From Desulforamulus reducens MI-1 (lineage in GTDB: Bacteria; Bacillota; Desulfotomaculia; Desulfotomaculales; Desulfotomaculaceae), in assembly GCF_000016165.1 (NCBI RefSeq), contig NC_009253.1:716332-780331 (forward strand): DNA of 64,000 nucleotides, read 5' to 3'. Under the pieces are notes generated by a model. That model saw only the letters and a program-made list of their open reading frames with translations. It had not been told where the DNA came from and did no database searches. Within the stretch, counting starts at the first letter, position 1. Each line of letters opens with the position of its first letter. Shown piece after piece: positions 9,198 to 18,746 of this stretch. The translations under genes were made by a program, and so were the position numbers.

Positions 9198-10202
9198 ATG
9201 GATTATACAGTGGTCTGGTTGGCCGCCGGTATCAGTTTCTTGGTTACTCTGGTGCTGGGACCGGTAACAATACCCCTTCTTCAACGATTAAAATTCGGTC
9301 AAACCATTCGCGCAGAGGGTCCAGCGGCCCACATGGCTAAAACAGGTACTCCGACCATGGGCGGCATTATGTTTTTAATTGGTATTGCGGTTGCTGGAGC
9401 CGTGTTATTAGTAAGTAATATTCCGGGCCGAGCTGAAGGGTTGGTGGTTTTAGCTGTTACCCTGGGCTACGGTCTTATCGGTTTTCTGGATGATTTTATT
9501 AAAGTGGTGTTAAAGCGGAATCTAGGACTTAAAGCCCGAGAAAAAATACTGGGGCAGCTAGTTTTTGCCACAGTTCTGGCGGTTGTGGCCGTATTTAAAC
9601 TGGGCCGAGGCACTGATTACATTATTCCCTTTTCATCAGGTATTAGCTTTGATCTGGGTTGGTGGCCCTTCTTTTTCCTTACACTGTTCGTACTGTTGGG
9701 TACCAGCAACGGTGTAAACCTAACAGACGGGTTAGATGGTTTGGCCTCAGGCGCTACGGTATTCACTGCCACTGCCTTTGCAATTCTGGCATTGGTTACC
9801 GGTAAAATTGGTCTAGCCATCGTATTAGCTGCTGTAGTGGGCGGTTGTCTGGGATTTTTGTTTTATAACAGGCATCCGGCCAAAGTATTTATGGGGGATA
9901 CCGGTTCGCTAGCTCTGGGGGGCGCTCTAGGCGCTGGGGCGGTTGTCACACGCAACGAATTACTACTGGTGGTGATCGGGGGACTCTATGTATTAGAAAC
10001 CCTTTCGGTCATAATACAGGTGATATCCTTTAAAACCACTGGTAGACGTGTTTTTCGCATGAGTCCACTACACCACCATTTTGAGCTTTCCGGTTGGTCC
10101 GAGCGTAAGGTTGTACGAAATTTTTGGTTATTAAGCTTTCTATTTTCCCTGGTGGGATTGTTGGGTGCACAGGATTTTTGGTTATGGCTTTCCAATCGAT
10201 AG
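9198..10202 (+). CDS. mraY: Phospho-N-acetylmuramoyl-pentapeptide transferase MraY
   Basis: This 334-residue polytopic membrane enzyme transfers phospho-MurNAc-pentapeptide to undecaprenyl phosphate to make lipid I. Family motifs are GTPTMGG near residues 50-56, GFLDDFIKVV near 96-105, NLTDGLDGLA near 174-183, FMGDTGSLALGG near 230-241 and SPLHHHFELSGW near 288-299, plus about ten transmembrane segments. A GGGAGGG ribosome-binding site precedes ATG 9198. The short upstream spacer contains three tandem AAAGGG units (9137-9154). Confidence 0.97.
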   Translation: MDYTVVWLAAGISFLVTLVLGPVTIPLLQRLKFGQTIRAEGPAAHMAKTGTPTMGGIMFLIGIAVAGAVLLVSNIPGRAEGLVVLAVTLGYGLIGFLDDFIKVVLKRNLGLKAREKILGQLVFATVLAVVAVFKLGRGTDYIIPFSSGISFDLGWWPFFFLTLFVLLGTSNGVNLTDGLDGLASGATVFTATAFAILALVTGKIGLAIVLAAVVGGCLGFLFYNRHPAKVFMGDTGSLALGGALGAGAVVTRNELLLVVIGGLYVLETLSVIIQVISFKTTGRRVFRMSPLHHHFELSGWSERKVVRNFWLLSFLFSLVGLLGAQDFWLWLSNR

Positions 10203-10286
10203 CACCAAGAAATTAAAATGGGATGGTAAGTTTGAATTAGAGAAAACAATTTATGCTTATGGAGTATAAATAAAGGAGCATGAAAG

Positions 10287-11657
10287 GTGAACTTTTTAGG
10301 TAAAAGAGTTTTAGTCGTAGGCGCTGGTCTTAGTGGCCAGGCAGTTTGTAAATTTTTGCAGGAGAAACAGTCGGTGGTTACTCTTACGGATACTAGAACC
10401 CGGGAGCAAATTGGGCAGGCTATCGTACAACTGTCAGAATTAGGAATAGAGCTAATTTTAGGGGAATATCCTTCAGTGGATAAGGGTCAATACGATATGT
10501 TGGTGATGAGTCCTGGGGTACCTTTAACAATTTTACCAGTGGTTCAGGCAAAGAAATTTGACATTCCTGTTCTCGGAGAACTGGAGCTGGCCTATCGCTT
10601 TGCTAAGGCACCCATTGTAGCTATCACAGGCACCAATGGTAAAACCACCACAACAACGCTAACAGGTCAATTGTTCCGAGATGCCGGTTTTAAAACCTTG
10701 GTGGCAGGGAACATTGGATTACCTATGGTCAGCGAAATTGAAAACTATCAGGTTGGGGATATTGTTGTAGCAGAGGTATCCAGCTTTCAATTGGAAACCA
10801 CAGAGTATTTTGCACCCAAGGTGGCGGTAATGCTTAACCTTACGCCGGACCATCTGGATCGTCATGGGTCAATGGAAGAATACATAAAGGCAAAATCATG
10901 CATCTTTATCCATCAAAAGCCCTCGGACTATGTCGTATTAAATTATGATGATTTAGCATTAAGAGAATTGGCCAAAAGTTGTCCCTCACAAGTTATATTT
11001 TTCAGCCGTCAGCATATCATAGAAAAAGGAAGTTTTATCCAGAACGATAAAATTATGGTATCTGGTAAGGGTGGACCGGAAGAAGTAATTGATGTTAATG
11101 CCTTACGCATACCGGGTCCCCATAACTTGGAGAACGCTCTGGCAGCCACCGCAGCGGCCTATACCCTGGGGCTCAGCCCCAGGGATATTGCTGGGACCCT
11201 TGGTCGCTTTACTGGTGTTGCTCATCGCTTGGAATTTGTAGCTAATATCAATGGAGTGGAGTATGTCAATGATTCCAAGGGAACAAACCCAGACGCGGCA
11301 ATTAAGGCATTGGAATCCTATGATGCACCGATTATCTTAATTGCCGGAGGAAAAAACAAAGGCATTTCCTTCAATGATTTCGCCAAAAAGATTAAAGAAA
11401 AGGTAAGGGTTTTAATTACCCTGGGCGTACATGGTTATCAGATCGAGGAAGCAGCTAGGGAACAGGGGTTTACCAATATTTACCCTGTAGAAGATTATGC
11501 CCAAGCGGTGCAACTGGCCCGAAAACAGGCAAAGCCAGGGGAAATCGTACTGCTTTCACCGGCTTGTACCAGTTGGGATATGTTCAAAAGTTTTGAAGAG
11601 CGGGGAGAATTGTTTAAAAAACTTGTGTTGGAGATGCAAAAGAACGAAAGTTTTTAG
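10287..11657 (+). CDS. murD: UDP-MurNAc-L-alanine:D-glutamate ligase
   Basis: This 456-residue Mur ligase adds D-Glu, the second stem-peptide residue. It has an N-terminal Rossmann-like UDP-binding domain starting at [13 protein letters not shown], the ATP loop [14 protein letters not shown] near residues 111-124, [16 protein letters not shown] in the central domain, and [11 protein letters not shown] in the C-terminal domain. GTG 10287 is 8 bases after AAGGAG. It sits in the standard position between mraY and the FtsW/SpoVE gene. Confidence 0.97.
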
Positions 11658-11715
11658 AAACTGGAATTAAAATTAAAGGCAAAGATTTTATGGCTTAAGA
11701 TGGGGGGGAGATTCA

Positions 11716-12819
11716 GTGCGTCTAAGGAAGAGGCCACCGGATTTTGTACTTTTTCTTACGGTTCTTATGTTATTAGCTGTGGGTCTTGTAATGGTTTTTT
11801 CCTCCAGTGAGTATGTTACGATGGTACGATATGGAGATAGTTTCTATTTTTTCAAGAGACAATTATTATGGGCCCTGTTAGGACTTGTGGGAATGTTCTT
11901 TATGATGCATTTTGATTACTATCGCTTGAAGCGTTGGATCGGCCCCATTGTCTGTTTAGGATTTTTCCTCTTGGTCGCCGTATTAATTCCCGGTATTGGC
12001 CAAGTGGTAAACGGTTCACGTCGTTGGATTGATCTTGGGTTTATGAATTTTTCACCGGCTGAATTGGTTAAAATATGTCTCATTATGTTTGTAGCCTTCG
12101 GACTCTCCAAAAAGGGAGAAAAGGTAGAGGATTTTAAAGATGGGTTGCTCCCTTATCTAATAGTAATGGGAATGGCTGCTTTGTTAATCTTGTTGCAGCC
12201 GGACCTGGGAACTGCCATTGTTCTCTGTGGTACGATTTTTGTAATGTTTTTTGCCGCTGGGGCAAAGCTTTCTCATTTGGGAGGACTGATGGGTTTTGGG
12301 GTTCTGGGGGTTTGTGCAGCCATTTATTTGGAACCCTATCGAATGAAACGTTTTTTAGCCTTTTTAGACCCCGAGGCAGATCCCCAAGGAACCGGTTATC
12401 ATATTATCCAGTCCCTTTATGCTTTAGGTTCCGGTGGGCTATTTGGCATGGGACTGGGCCAAAGCAAACAAAAATTTCTCTATCTGCCAGAGAACCATAC
12501 CGATTTTATATATGCCATTTTGGGAGAAGAACTAGGTTTTATTGGTGCATCTTTAGTTGTATTGTTGTTTATTATGTTTGTGTGGCGGGGCCTCAAAATA
12601 GCAGTTACCTCACCGGACCCCTTTGCCAGTTTGCTGGCCACAGGAATTACCTGTGGTATTGCCTTGCAAGCTCTCATTAATATGGGAGTAGTTACAGGAT
12701 CTATGCCGGTAACCGGCGTCCCGCTACCCTTTATTAGTTACGGAGGTACCTCACTGCTTTTTACACTGATGGGGATTGGCATTGTATTAAACATTTCAAA
12801 ATATACTACTCCAAGATAA
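11716..12819 (+). CDS. spoVE: SEDS-family peptidoglycan polymerase (SpoVE/FtsW)
   Basis: This 367-residue membrane protein has about ten transmembrane segments. SEDS proteins polymerise lipid II together with a class B PBP. Visible motifs include the start MVFSSSEY, NGSRRWIDLGFMNFSPAEL near residues 97-111, QPDLGTAIVL, LPENHTDFIYAILGEELGF near 256-274 and the C-terminal PFISYGGTSLLFTLMGIG. In Clostridia and Bacilli the copy lying between murD and murG is normally SpoVE-like (spore cortex), while FtsW proper may lie elsewhere; sequence alone cannot decide. GTG 11716 follows a GGGGGGGAG ribosome-binding site. Confidence 0.92.
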   Translation: MRLRKRPPDFVLFLTVLMLLAVGLVMVFSSSEYVTMVRYGDSFYFFKRQLLWALLGLVGMFFMMHFDYYRLKRWIGPIVCLGFFLLVAVLIPGIGQVVNGSRRWIDLGFMNFSPAELVKICLIMFVAFGLSKKGEKVEDFKDGLLPYLIVMGMAALLILLQPDLGTAIVLCGTIFVMFFAAGAKLSHLGGLMGFGVLGVCAAIYLEPYRMKRFLAFLDPEADPQGTGYHIIQSLYALGSGGLFGMGLGQSKQKFLYLPENHTDFIYAILGEELGFIGASLVVLLFIMFVWRGLKIAVTSPDPFASLLATGITCGIALQALINMGVVTGSMPVTGVPLPFISYGGTSLLFTLMGIGIVLNISKYTTPR

Positions 12820-12936
12820 AAAAGGTTGAAAGGAAAGCATACTTTCGAGTTTAGAAGCAATACAATAAAATAATATTACTTGAGTATATTTTTCTTTTAT
12901 TTTCAAATTCAATCTTCATTAATTGAGGTGAAGTAT

Positions 12937-14055
12937 GTGCGTGCTATTATAACGGGGGGGGGCACTGGCGGCCATATTTACCCTGCCCTAGCTATTGCCA
13001 GAGGCTTGCAAAGCCGTTTTTCAAAGGTACAAATATTATATGTAGGAACAAACCGTGGTCTTGAGGCGGATATTGTGCCCAAGGCCAATTTCCCTTTTCA
13101 GGCAATTACCGTATCCGGGTTGCAACGGAAAATTTCATTAGAAAATTTTAAGGTGTTATGGCAGGCTTACCGGGGCTACCGAGAAGCTGTGGGCATCATT
13201 AAAACATTTAATCCCGATGTTGTGATTGGAACCGGGGGATATGTTTGCGGTCCAGTGGTTATGGCTGCAGCAAGACGAGGTATCCCCACCTTGATTCATG
13301 AGCAGAATGCCTTTCCAGGTATTACAAACCGGATTTTATCTAAGTTTGCGGACCAAGTAACCGTTACCTTTGAAGATTCGATCCGATATTTTGGTAATAA
13401 GGATAACATTACTCTTACCGGTTTGCCGGTTCGTCCGGAAATTTTGCAGGCAGAGAGACAAACTGCCTTGGAAATGTTTAAGTTAAAAAATGATAAATTA
13501 ACACTTCTGGTTTTTGGTGGCAGTCGGGGCGCCCGTAAAATAAACCAGGCAATGGTTGAGACCATAAAAAAATATGGTAATGACGAACGGCTGCAAATAC
13601 TACATGCCACTGGGCAAGCTGGTTATGAAGAATTTATGCAAGAATTAAAGGACAATGGTATTAGTCTGGAACATTATGGAAATATTATAATAAAACCTTA
13701 CATATATAATATGCACGAAGCACTGGTTGCTGCAGATATGGTAGTTAGTCGCGCTGGAGCGGCAACTTTGGCTGAACTTACGGTGCTTGGGTTACCATCC
13801 ATCCTCATTCCCTATCCCTATGCCTCGGAAAATCATCAGGAGCATAATGCCAGGGCACTGGCGGAACGGGGAGCGGCGGTGCTCATAAAGGATTCCCAAT
13901 TAACCGGTGAGAAACTTATTCAAGCCATCAAGGACATGCTGCAAAACAAGGAAAAATTAAAAAATATGGCCAAGTCCAGCCAAAAATTAGGGCGTCCGGA
14001 GGCCCTAAGTGATATTATTAAATGCGTGGAAAAGATTTTGCCGCGGCAGCAATAA
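12937..14055 (+). CDS. murG: UDP-GlcNAc:MurNAc-pentapeptide-lipid I GlcNAc transferase MurG
   Basis: This GT28 glycosyltransferase converts lipid I to lipid II at the inner face of the membrane. The frame is open from 12880, but GTG 12937 is preferred: TGAGGTG lies 6 bases upstream and the protein then begins MRAIITGGGTGGH, the glycine-rich loop expected at the N-terminus (372 residues). Further motifs are GTGGYVCGPV, LIHEQNAFPG, FGGSRGARKIN and SRAGAATLAELTVLGLPS with the HQEHNA segment in the nucleotide-binding half. An unusual structured spacer separates it from murC. Confidence 0.95.
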   Translation: MRAIITGGGTGGHIYPALAIARGLQSRFSKVQILYVGTNRGLEADIVPKANFPFQAITVSGLQRKISLENFKVLWQAYRGYREAVGIIKTFNPDVVIGTGGYVCGPVVMAAARRGIPTLIHEQNAFPGITNRILSKFADQVTVTFEDSIRYFGNKDNITLTGLPVRPEILQAERQTALEMFKLKNDKLTLLVFGGSRGARKINQAMVETIKKYGNDERLQILHATGQAGYEEFMQELKDNGISLEHYGNIIIKPYIYNMHEALVAADMVVSRAGAATLAELTVLGLPSILIPYPYASENHQEHNARALAERGAAVLIKDSQLTGEKLIQAIKDMLQNKEKLKNMAKSSQKLGRPEALSDIIKCVEKILPRQQ

Positions 14056-14060
14056 AGAAT

Positions 14061-14327
14061 AAGCCGGGGCAGTCTTTTGTTTCGAAAGAAACAGGACAAG
14101 CTTGGGAAGCCTAGGCAGGGACGGGAAAGTAACACCTCCCGGAGAAACTGCATAATATGGCTTACAGAAACGCTTCAAGGGTCAGATCATTAAAAATTGC
14201 TTGGTTATTCGATTAATAACAAGGCATTCTATATAATGGCCCTGTGGCGCTTAACCTTTGCAAAGGGACTTTCTAGGCCAAAGATGGTGCACAAACCCAA
14301 GAAGCAGTCTTGTTTCGGGAAGGAGTG
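14061..14327 (+). promoter_or_regulatory. Structured leader between murG and murC (candidate RNA regulatory element)
   Basis: No gene is seen in this 267-base spacer, but it is rich in base pairing. An outer stem AAGCC/GGCTT (14061-14065, 14159-14163) and inner GCAGT/ACTGC (14069-14073, 14147-14151) enclose GTTTC-GAAA-GAAAC (14079-14092), GCTT/AAGC (14100-14110) and CGGGA/TCCCG (14122-14141). Bases 14088-14097 can instead pair with 14307-14316, and 14101-14106 with 14296-14301, immediately before the murC ribosome-binding site. Further elements are a hairpin GTTATT/AATAAC (14204-14220), a perfect TATAAT at 14232-14237 with no good -35, and a TGGCC/GGCCA stem (14237-14280). It matches no riboswitch class I recognise. 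Confidence 0.5.
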
Positions 14328-15716
14328 ATGCAATTGCAGGGAAAGGATAAAAAAGTTCATTTTATTGGCATCGGAGGGGCCGGTATGAGCGGCATTGCCA
14401 CAGTAATGCTGGAGATGGGTGGCTATCAGGTGTCAGGTTCGGATATAAAGAGATCTGCAGTTATTGACCGGTTAGAGAATCTGGGAGCCAAATGCAACAT
14501 TGGCCATAAAACCAGTAATATTAACAATGAGATTGATGCCGTGGTTTACTCCACAGCCATTTCGCCGGAAAACCCAGAAATACTGGAAACTCAAAGATTA
14601 GGTATACCTCTCATAAGGAGAGGCCAAATGCTTGCGCGGCTAATGAAAGAAAAAAAAGGCATTGCGGTGGCAGGAGCCCATGGAAAAACCACCACCACTT
14701 CCATGACCGCCTTGATTTTAGAGGAAAATAGTTTTGATCCTACCATAATCATTGGAGGTGACTTAAGCAACATTGGTGGGAATGCCAAACTGGGCCAGGG
14801 AGAATATATGGTGGCGGAAGCCGACGAAAGTGACGGTTCCTTTTTATTACTGGATCCTAACATAGCGGTGGTTACCAACATTGAAGATGATCACCTGGAT
14901 TATTACGGTACAAGGGAAAATATTGCAAAGGCCTTCCGGCAGTTTCTGGCAAAGTTATCGGCGGAGGGTCTGGCAGTGATCTGCTTGGATGACCCTGTAC
15001 TCAAAGAAATCACCACTGGGCTGACTTGTCAAGTTGTAACCTATGGCTCCCTAGGTTCTGGAGCGGATTATCAAATCAAGGTCTTAGAAACGAGGAACGG
15101 AGTCAATCAGGGAGAGGTATATTTTCAGGAGGAAAGACTGGGGATGTTGGAGTTGCATGTTCCCGGTTACCATAATCTGCTTAATGCAATGGCGGCTGTG
15201 GCCATTGGCAGGCACCTTAACCTTGACTTTGAGAAGATTGCCAGAGCCCTGAGAAAATTCACTGGGGCTAAAAGGCGTTTTCAGGTTATTGGAAAAGTGA
15301 ATGGTATTACAGTTGTGGATGATTATGCCCATCATCCCACAGAGGTTAAAGCAACCCTGCAAGCTGCCAGAACTTCGCATCCGGGGAGGATTGTTACCAT
15401 TTTTCAGCCTCATCGTTATAGCAGGACCAAACAGCTCTTTAAAGAGTTTGGGCAATCCTTTACCAATGGGGACCTTATTATACTAACGGACATTTATGCT
15501 GCCAGTGAACTTCCCCTCGAAGGGGTTCATACAAAGTTGATACTAGATGCAATCCCACTCCAGGAGGGACAACAGGTCCTTTATTTACCTACACTAAAGG
15601 ATGCAGCTGATTATTTGGCAGACTATGCGAACCCTGGTGATTTGGTATTAACAATGGGTGCCGGAGATGTCTGGACACTGGGAAGAGAACTGATTAAGAG
15701 ACTGGAGGAAAAGTAG
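14328..15716 (+). CDS. murC: UDP-N-acetylmuramate:L-alanine ligase
   Basis: This Mur ligase of about 462 residues adds L-Ala to UDP-MurNAc, the first amino-acid step. Motifs are HFIGIGGAGMSGIA near residues 9-22, VAGAHGKTTTTSM near 112-124, EADESDGSF, NIEDDHLDYYG and DDYAHHPTEVKATL. The frame is open from 14310. ATG 14328 is given, but TTG 14334 has better spacing (8 bases) from AGGAG (14321-14325), so the first two codons are uncertain. It is preceded by the structured spacer and followed by murB after 2 bases. Confidence 0.95.
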   Translation: MQLQGKDKKVHFIGIGGAGMSGIATVMLEMGGYQVSGSDIKRSAVIDRLENLGAKCNIGHKTSNINNEIDAVVYSTAISPENPEILETQRLGIPLIRRGQMLARLMKEKKGIAVAGAHGKTTTTSMTALILEENSFDPTIIIGGDLSNIGGNAKLGQGEYMVAEADESDGSFLLLDPNIAVVTNIEDDHLDYYGTRENIAKAFRQFLAKLSAEGLAVICLDDPVLKEITTGLTCQVVTYGSLGSGADYQIKVLETRNGVNQGEVYFQEERLGMLELHVPGYHNLLNAMAAVAIGRHLNLDFEKIARALRKFTGAKRRFQVIGKVNGITVVDDYAHHPTEVKATLQAARTSHPGRIVTIFQPHRYSRTKQLFKEFGQSFTNGDLIILTDIYAASELPLEGVHTKLILDAIPLQEGQQVLYLPTLKDAADYLADYANPGDLVLTMGAGDVWTLGRELIKRLEEK

Positions 15717-15718
15717 AC

Positions 15719-16630
15719 ATGATTTATACTTCACTGGCAGGTGAACTTCAGTCACTGGTAAAAGGCTCTATCCAGATTAATGAACCCATGAGAAAACATA
15801 CTACCTGGAAAATTGGTGGTAAGGCAGATCTCTTTTTGAACCCCAGTGATAAAGAAGATATTCGTCAGGCGGTGGAGTTTGCCCGAGAAAAAGCGATACC
15901 CATAACGGTCATTGGAAACGGGTCTAACCTACTGGTCAAAGATGGTGGTATTCGGGGTCTGGTTATTAAAGTTGGGCGTGGTATGGCAAAAATAACGATT
16001 GAAGGCACCAGCATAAAGGCAGGTGCCGGTGCCTTGCTTCCCGAGCTGGCAGTGTTTGCATGTAAGAACAGTCTTGGTGGTTTTGGATTTGCCGCTGGGA
16101 TTCCTGGTTCCTTAGGTGGAGCCATTGTAATGAATGCAGGGGCTATGAACGGGTGCGTATCGGATGTTCTGCAGTCCATAGTAGTGTTAAACGAAAGAAA
16201 CCAGTTTGAAGTTCTAACAAAGGACCACCTCAATTTTGCATATCGTACCAGTAATCTGCAAAGCAGGGGACTGATCTGTGTGGAAACTTGCTGGCAAGGA
16301 TATGCCAAGGATCAATGGCTCATTGAACAGGAAACCAAGGAGTATCTGGCTAAAAGAAAAGCAGCTCAGCCTCAGGGGTTTCCCAATGCGGGCAGTGTGT
16401 TTAAAAATCCTGAGGGTGATTTTGCAGGGAGGCTTATTGAAGGCTGCGGAGGAAAGGGACTAAGAGTTGGAGATGCTGAAGTATCGTCAAAACACGCCAA
16501 CTGGATATTGAACTTGGGCAGAGCTACTGCCCAAGATGTTCTTATCTTAATTGATCATCTTAAGCAAATGGTGCAAGAGCGTTTTGGTGTTTTGCTCCAA
16601 TTAGAAGTAAAAGTGTTGGGAGAAGACTAG
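15719..16630 (+). CDS. murB: UDP-N-acetylenolpyruvoylglucosamine reductase
   Basis: This 303-residue FAD-dependent enzyme reduces UDP-GlcNAc-enolpyruvate to UDP-MurNAc with NADPH. The FAD-binding region shows TTWKIGGKADLF near residues 28-39 and GNGSNLLVKDGGIRG near 62-76. GFAAGIPGSLGGAIVMNAGA near 121-140 and the substrate-binding AGSVFKNPEG near 223-232 follow. The length fits the short MurB class common in Gram-positives. Its ribosome-binding site overlaps the end of murC, so the two genes are translationally coupled. Confidence 0.96.
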   Translation: MIYTSLAGELQSLVKGSIQINEPMRKHTTWKIGGKADLFLNPSDKEDIRQAVEFAREKAIPITVIGNGSNLLVKDGGIRGLVIKVGRGMAKITIEGTSIKAGAGALLPELAVFACKNSLGGFGFAAGIPGSLGGAIVMNAGAMNGCVSDVLQSIVVLNERNQFEVLTKDHLNFAYRTSNLQSRGLICVETCWQGYAKDQWLIEQETKEYLAKRKAAQPQGFPNAGSVFKNPEGDFAGRLIEGCGGKGLRVGDAEVSSKHANWILNLGRATAQDVLILIDHLKQMVQERFGVLLQLEVKVLGED

Positions 16631-16644
16631 GCGAGGTGACAATA

Positions 16645-17898
16645 ATGGAAAAGTTTGTAATTGTAGGAGGGAACCGCCTAAAGGGGAGTATTAAAGCCAA
16701 TGGATCAAAAAATGCAACGTTACCAATTCTAGCAGCTACTTTATTAACCGGCGGTGTAAGTACCGTACATCAAGTACCCAGGCTAAGGGATGTTTTAGTC
16801 ATGCAGGAATTATTAACCTACCTGGGTGCAAGGGTAACCTTTGAGGGAAATACCATGACGGTGGATGGCTCCAATGTGCAGCCCCAGGAGATATCAGAGG
16901 ACCTAATGAGGAAGATGCGAGCATCGAATCTGGTTCTGGGTCCTCTGTTGAGCCGGTTTGGTCATGTTAAGATTTCGCACCCAGGAGGGTGCAATATTGG
17001 CTCCCGTCCGATGAACCTTCACTACAAGGGATTGAATGCCCTGGGCGCCACCATTAAGGAAAAATTTGGCTATATATTAGCGGATACTAGTCAGTTAACT
17101 GGAACAGTTATTCACTTTGATGTACCCAGTGTTGGTGCCACTGAAAATATGATGATGGCCGGGGTATTGGCGGAAGGAACCACAGTTCTTAGAAATGCAG
17201 CAAAGGAGCCTGAGATTGTAGATTTACAGAATTTCTTAAATGCTATGGGTGCTAAAATTGTCGGTGCCGGTACAGATGTTATTCGAATTGAAGGGGTGAA
17301 AGAATTAGATTCTGTCACTCATACCGTGATCCCAGATCGCATTGAAGCAGGAACTCATATGATAGCCGGAGCCATTACCCAAGGGGATGTTACGGTAACC
17401 AATGTAATACCAGAGCATTTGGATCCCGTTATCTATAAATTAATGGAAGCGGGTGTGCAGGTGGATGTGGGTGACGATTGGGTGCGTGTTCAGAGTACTG
17501 GCCAACTAAAAGCTGTGGATATTAAAACCATGCCTTATCCGGGTTTTCCGACGGATATGCAGTCTCAGATGATGGCATTATTAACGGTTGCCGAAGGAAC
17601 CAGTGTAATTACCGAGACGATATTTGAGAATCGCTTTAAACATGTGCCGGAATTCCGTAGAATGGGGGCAGACATCTATTTAGAGGGTCATACAGCGGTG
17701 GTAAAAGGGGTAAAACGCTTAACTGGAGCCTGTGTGGAGGCCACAGATCTCAGGGCGGGGGCAGCCTTAATTCTAGCAGCCCTGGCTGGGGAAGATGGCA
17801 CAGTATTAAGCAATATTGAACATATTGACCGGGGATATGAAAGAATAGAAATGAAATATAATTCCCTGGGGGCACGTATTATAAGAGTCAATAGTTAA
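16645..17898 (+). CDS. murA: UDP-N-acetylglucosamine 1-carboxyvinyltransferase
   Basis: MurA transfers enolpyruvate from PEP to UDP-GlcNAc, the committed step of peptidoglycan synthesis. ATG 16645 is preferred to GTG 16636 because GAGGTG (16633-16638) is then the ribosome-binding site; the product has 417 residues. The N-terminal GSKNATLPILAA and the loop PGGCNIGSRPMNLH are clear. The loop Cys (about residue 116) is the residue alkylated by fosfomycin in sensitive enzymes, so sensitivity is predicted at the target level. An intrinsic terminator overlaps its stop codon. Confidence 0.96.
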   Translation: MEKFVIVGGNRLKGSIKANGSKNATLPILAATLLTGGVSTVHQVPRLRDVLVMQELLTYLGARVTFEGNTMTVDGSNVQPQEISEDLMRKMRASNLVLGPLLSRFGHVKISHPGGCNIGSRPMNLHYKGLNALGATIKEKFGYILADTSQLTGTVIHFDVPSVGATENMMMAGVLAEGTTVLRNAAKEPEIVDLQNFLNAMGAKIVGAGTDVIRIEGVKELDSVTHTVIPDRIEAGTHMIAGAITQGDVTVTNVIPEHLDPVIYKLMEAGVQVDVGDDWVRVQSTGQLKAVDIKTMPYPGFPTDMQSQMMALLTVAEGTSVITETIFENRFKHVPEFRRMGADIYLEGHTAVVKGVKRLTGACVEATDLRAGAALILAALAGEDGTVLSNIEHIDRGYERIEMKYNSLGARIIRVNS

Positions 17899-17912
17899 TG
17901 ACTCTTTTTTTA
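17883..17912 (+). terminator. Intrinsic terminator overlapping the murA stop
   Basis: AAGAGTCA/TGACTCTT (17883-17890, 17899-17906) with an 8-nt loop and a run of T. The murA TAA lies in the loop. It ends the mur block just before a separate ftsQ promoter. Confidence 0.85.
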
Positions 17913-17921
17913 GTTTTGCCT

Positions 17922-17950
17922 TGGACAAGTATGATTATCTTCGTTATAAT
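17922..17950 (+). promoter_or_regulatory. Sigma-A-type promoter for ftsQ-DUF881-sbp
   Basis: TGGACA (17922-17927) and a perfect TATAAT (17945-17950) are 17 bases apart, about 40 bases before the ftsQ start and directly after the murA terminator. Confidence 0.75.
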
Positions 17951-17990
17951 TACTGTAAAACAAGTGAAATATTAAGCAAGGAGTGGGACT

Positions 17991-18746
17991 GTGTATCGAC
18001 CTCAAACAGGTACTCCTAGAAAAAAGAACCACTTGGTACAGAGTGTTTTTTTTATTTTACTGGTAGTGGTTGCAAGCTATATCTTACTTCAATCGCCATT
18101 TTTCCAAATTAAGACGGTGGTTGTAAATGGAAACCGACAGTTAAAGAAAGAGGACATTGTTCGTTACTCCGGTATTAATATCGGTCTCAATATTTTTAAA
18201 GTAAATTTATCGGAATGCGAAGAAAGATTGGGGCTTGTACCCTTTATAAAAAACGTTAAACTGAAACGTTCATTACCTAATAAAGTTATCATTGAAGTCA
18301 GTGAGCGTAATGCAGTGGCCTTGCTTCCGGTAGAAAATGGTTTTATTAAAGTAGATACAGAAGGGGTATATTTACAAAGGGGCCAAATTGCTGCTGCACT
18401 GCCAATCATCACAGGCCTAGACATTCAATTAAAGGGTCCGGGAAAACCCATTCAGTCGGAATATTTACCGATGGCGTTAAGGATTTTGGACCAGTTACCC
18501 AGATCGGTAATTATGAAACTCTCGGAGCTGAATGTAAGTAAAGCGGGGCTTATAACCCTCTATACCATTGATGGTGTGCAAGGAAGACTGGGTTCTGCTA
18601 AAGACCTTGAATACAAAGGAATTGTCTTTCAACAGGTATTAGCCACACTGCAGCAGTCCAATAATGAGATACAGTATGTTGATCTTTCTAACCCACGGGT
18701 ACCTGTGGTGAAATACTTTAAAGACCCGCAGGAGGGACAGAAATGA
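17991..18746 (+). CDS. ftsQ: Cell-division protein FtsQ/DivIB
   Basis: This 251-residue bitopic division protein has a short basic cytoplasmic tail and one transmembrane segment at about residues 17-37. A POTRA domain at about 41-112 carries the typical FQIKTVVVNGN and PNKVIIEVSER strands, followed by the FtsQ/DivIB beta domain. It forms the FtsQ-FtsL-DivIC complex that controls septal PBP and SEDS activity. GTG 17991 lies 7 bases after AAGGAG. Its last four bases overlap the start of the first DUF881 gene. Confidence 0.92.
   Translation: MYRPQTGTPRKKNHLVQSVFFILLVVVASYILLQSPFFQIKTVVVNGNRQLKKEDIVRYSGINIGLNIFKVNLSECEERLGLVPFIKNVKLKRSLPNKVIIEVSERNAVALLPVENGFIKVDTEGVYLQRGQIAAALPIITGLDIQLKGPGKPIQSEYLPMALRILDQLPRSVIMKLSELNVSKAGLITLYTIDGVQGRLGSAKDLEYKGIVFQQVLATLQQSNNEIQYVDLSNPRVPVVKYFKDPQEGQK

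Noticed and set aside
12312-12680. 122-codon frame within the SpoVE/FtsW gene
   Set aside because: Alternative-frame shadow of a well supported membrane protein; no ribosome-binding site and no family features.
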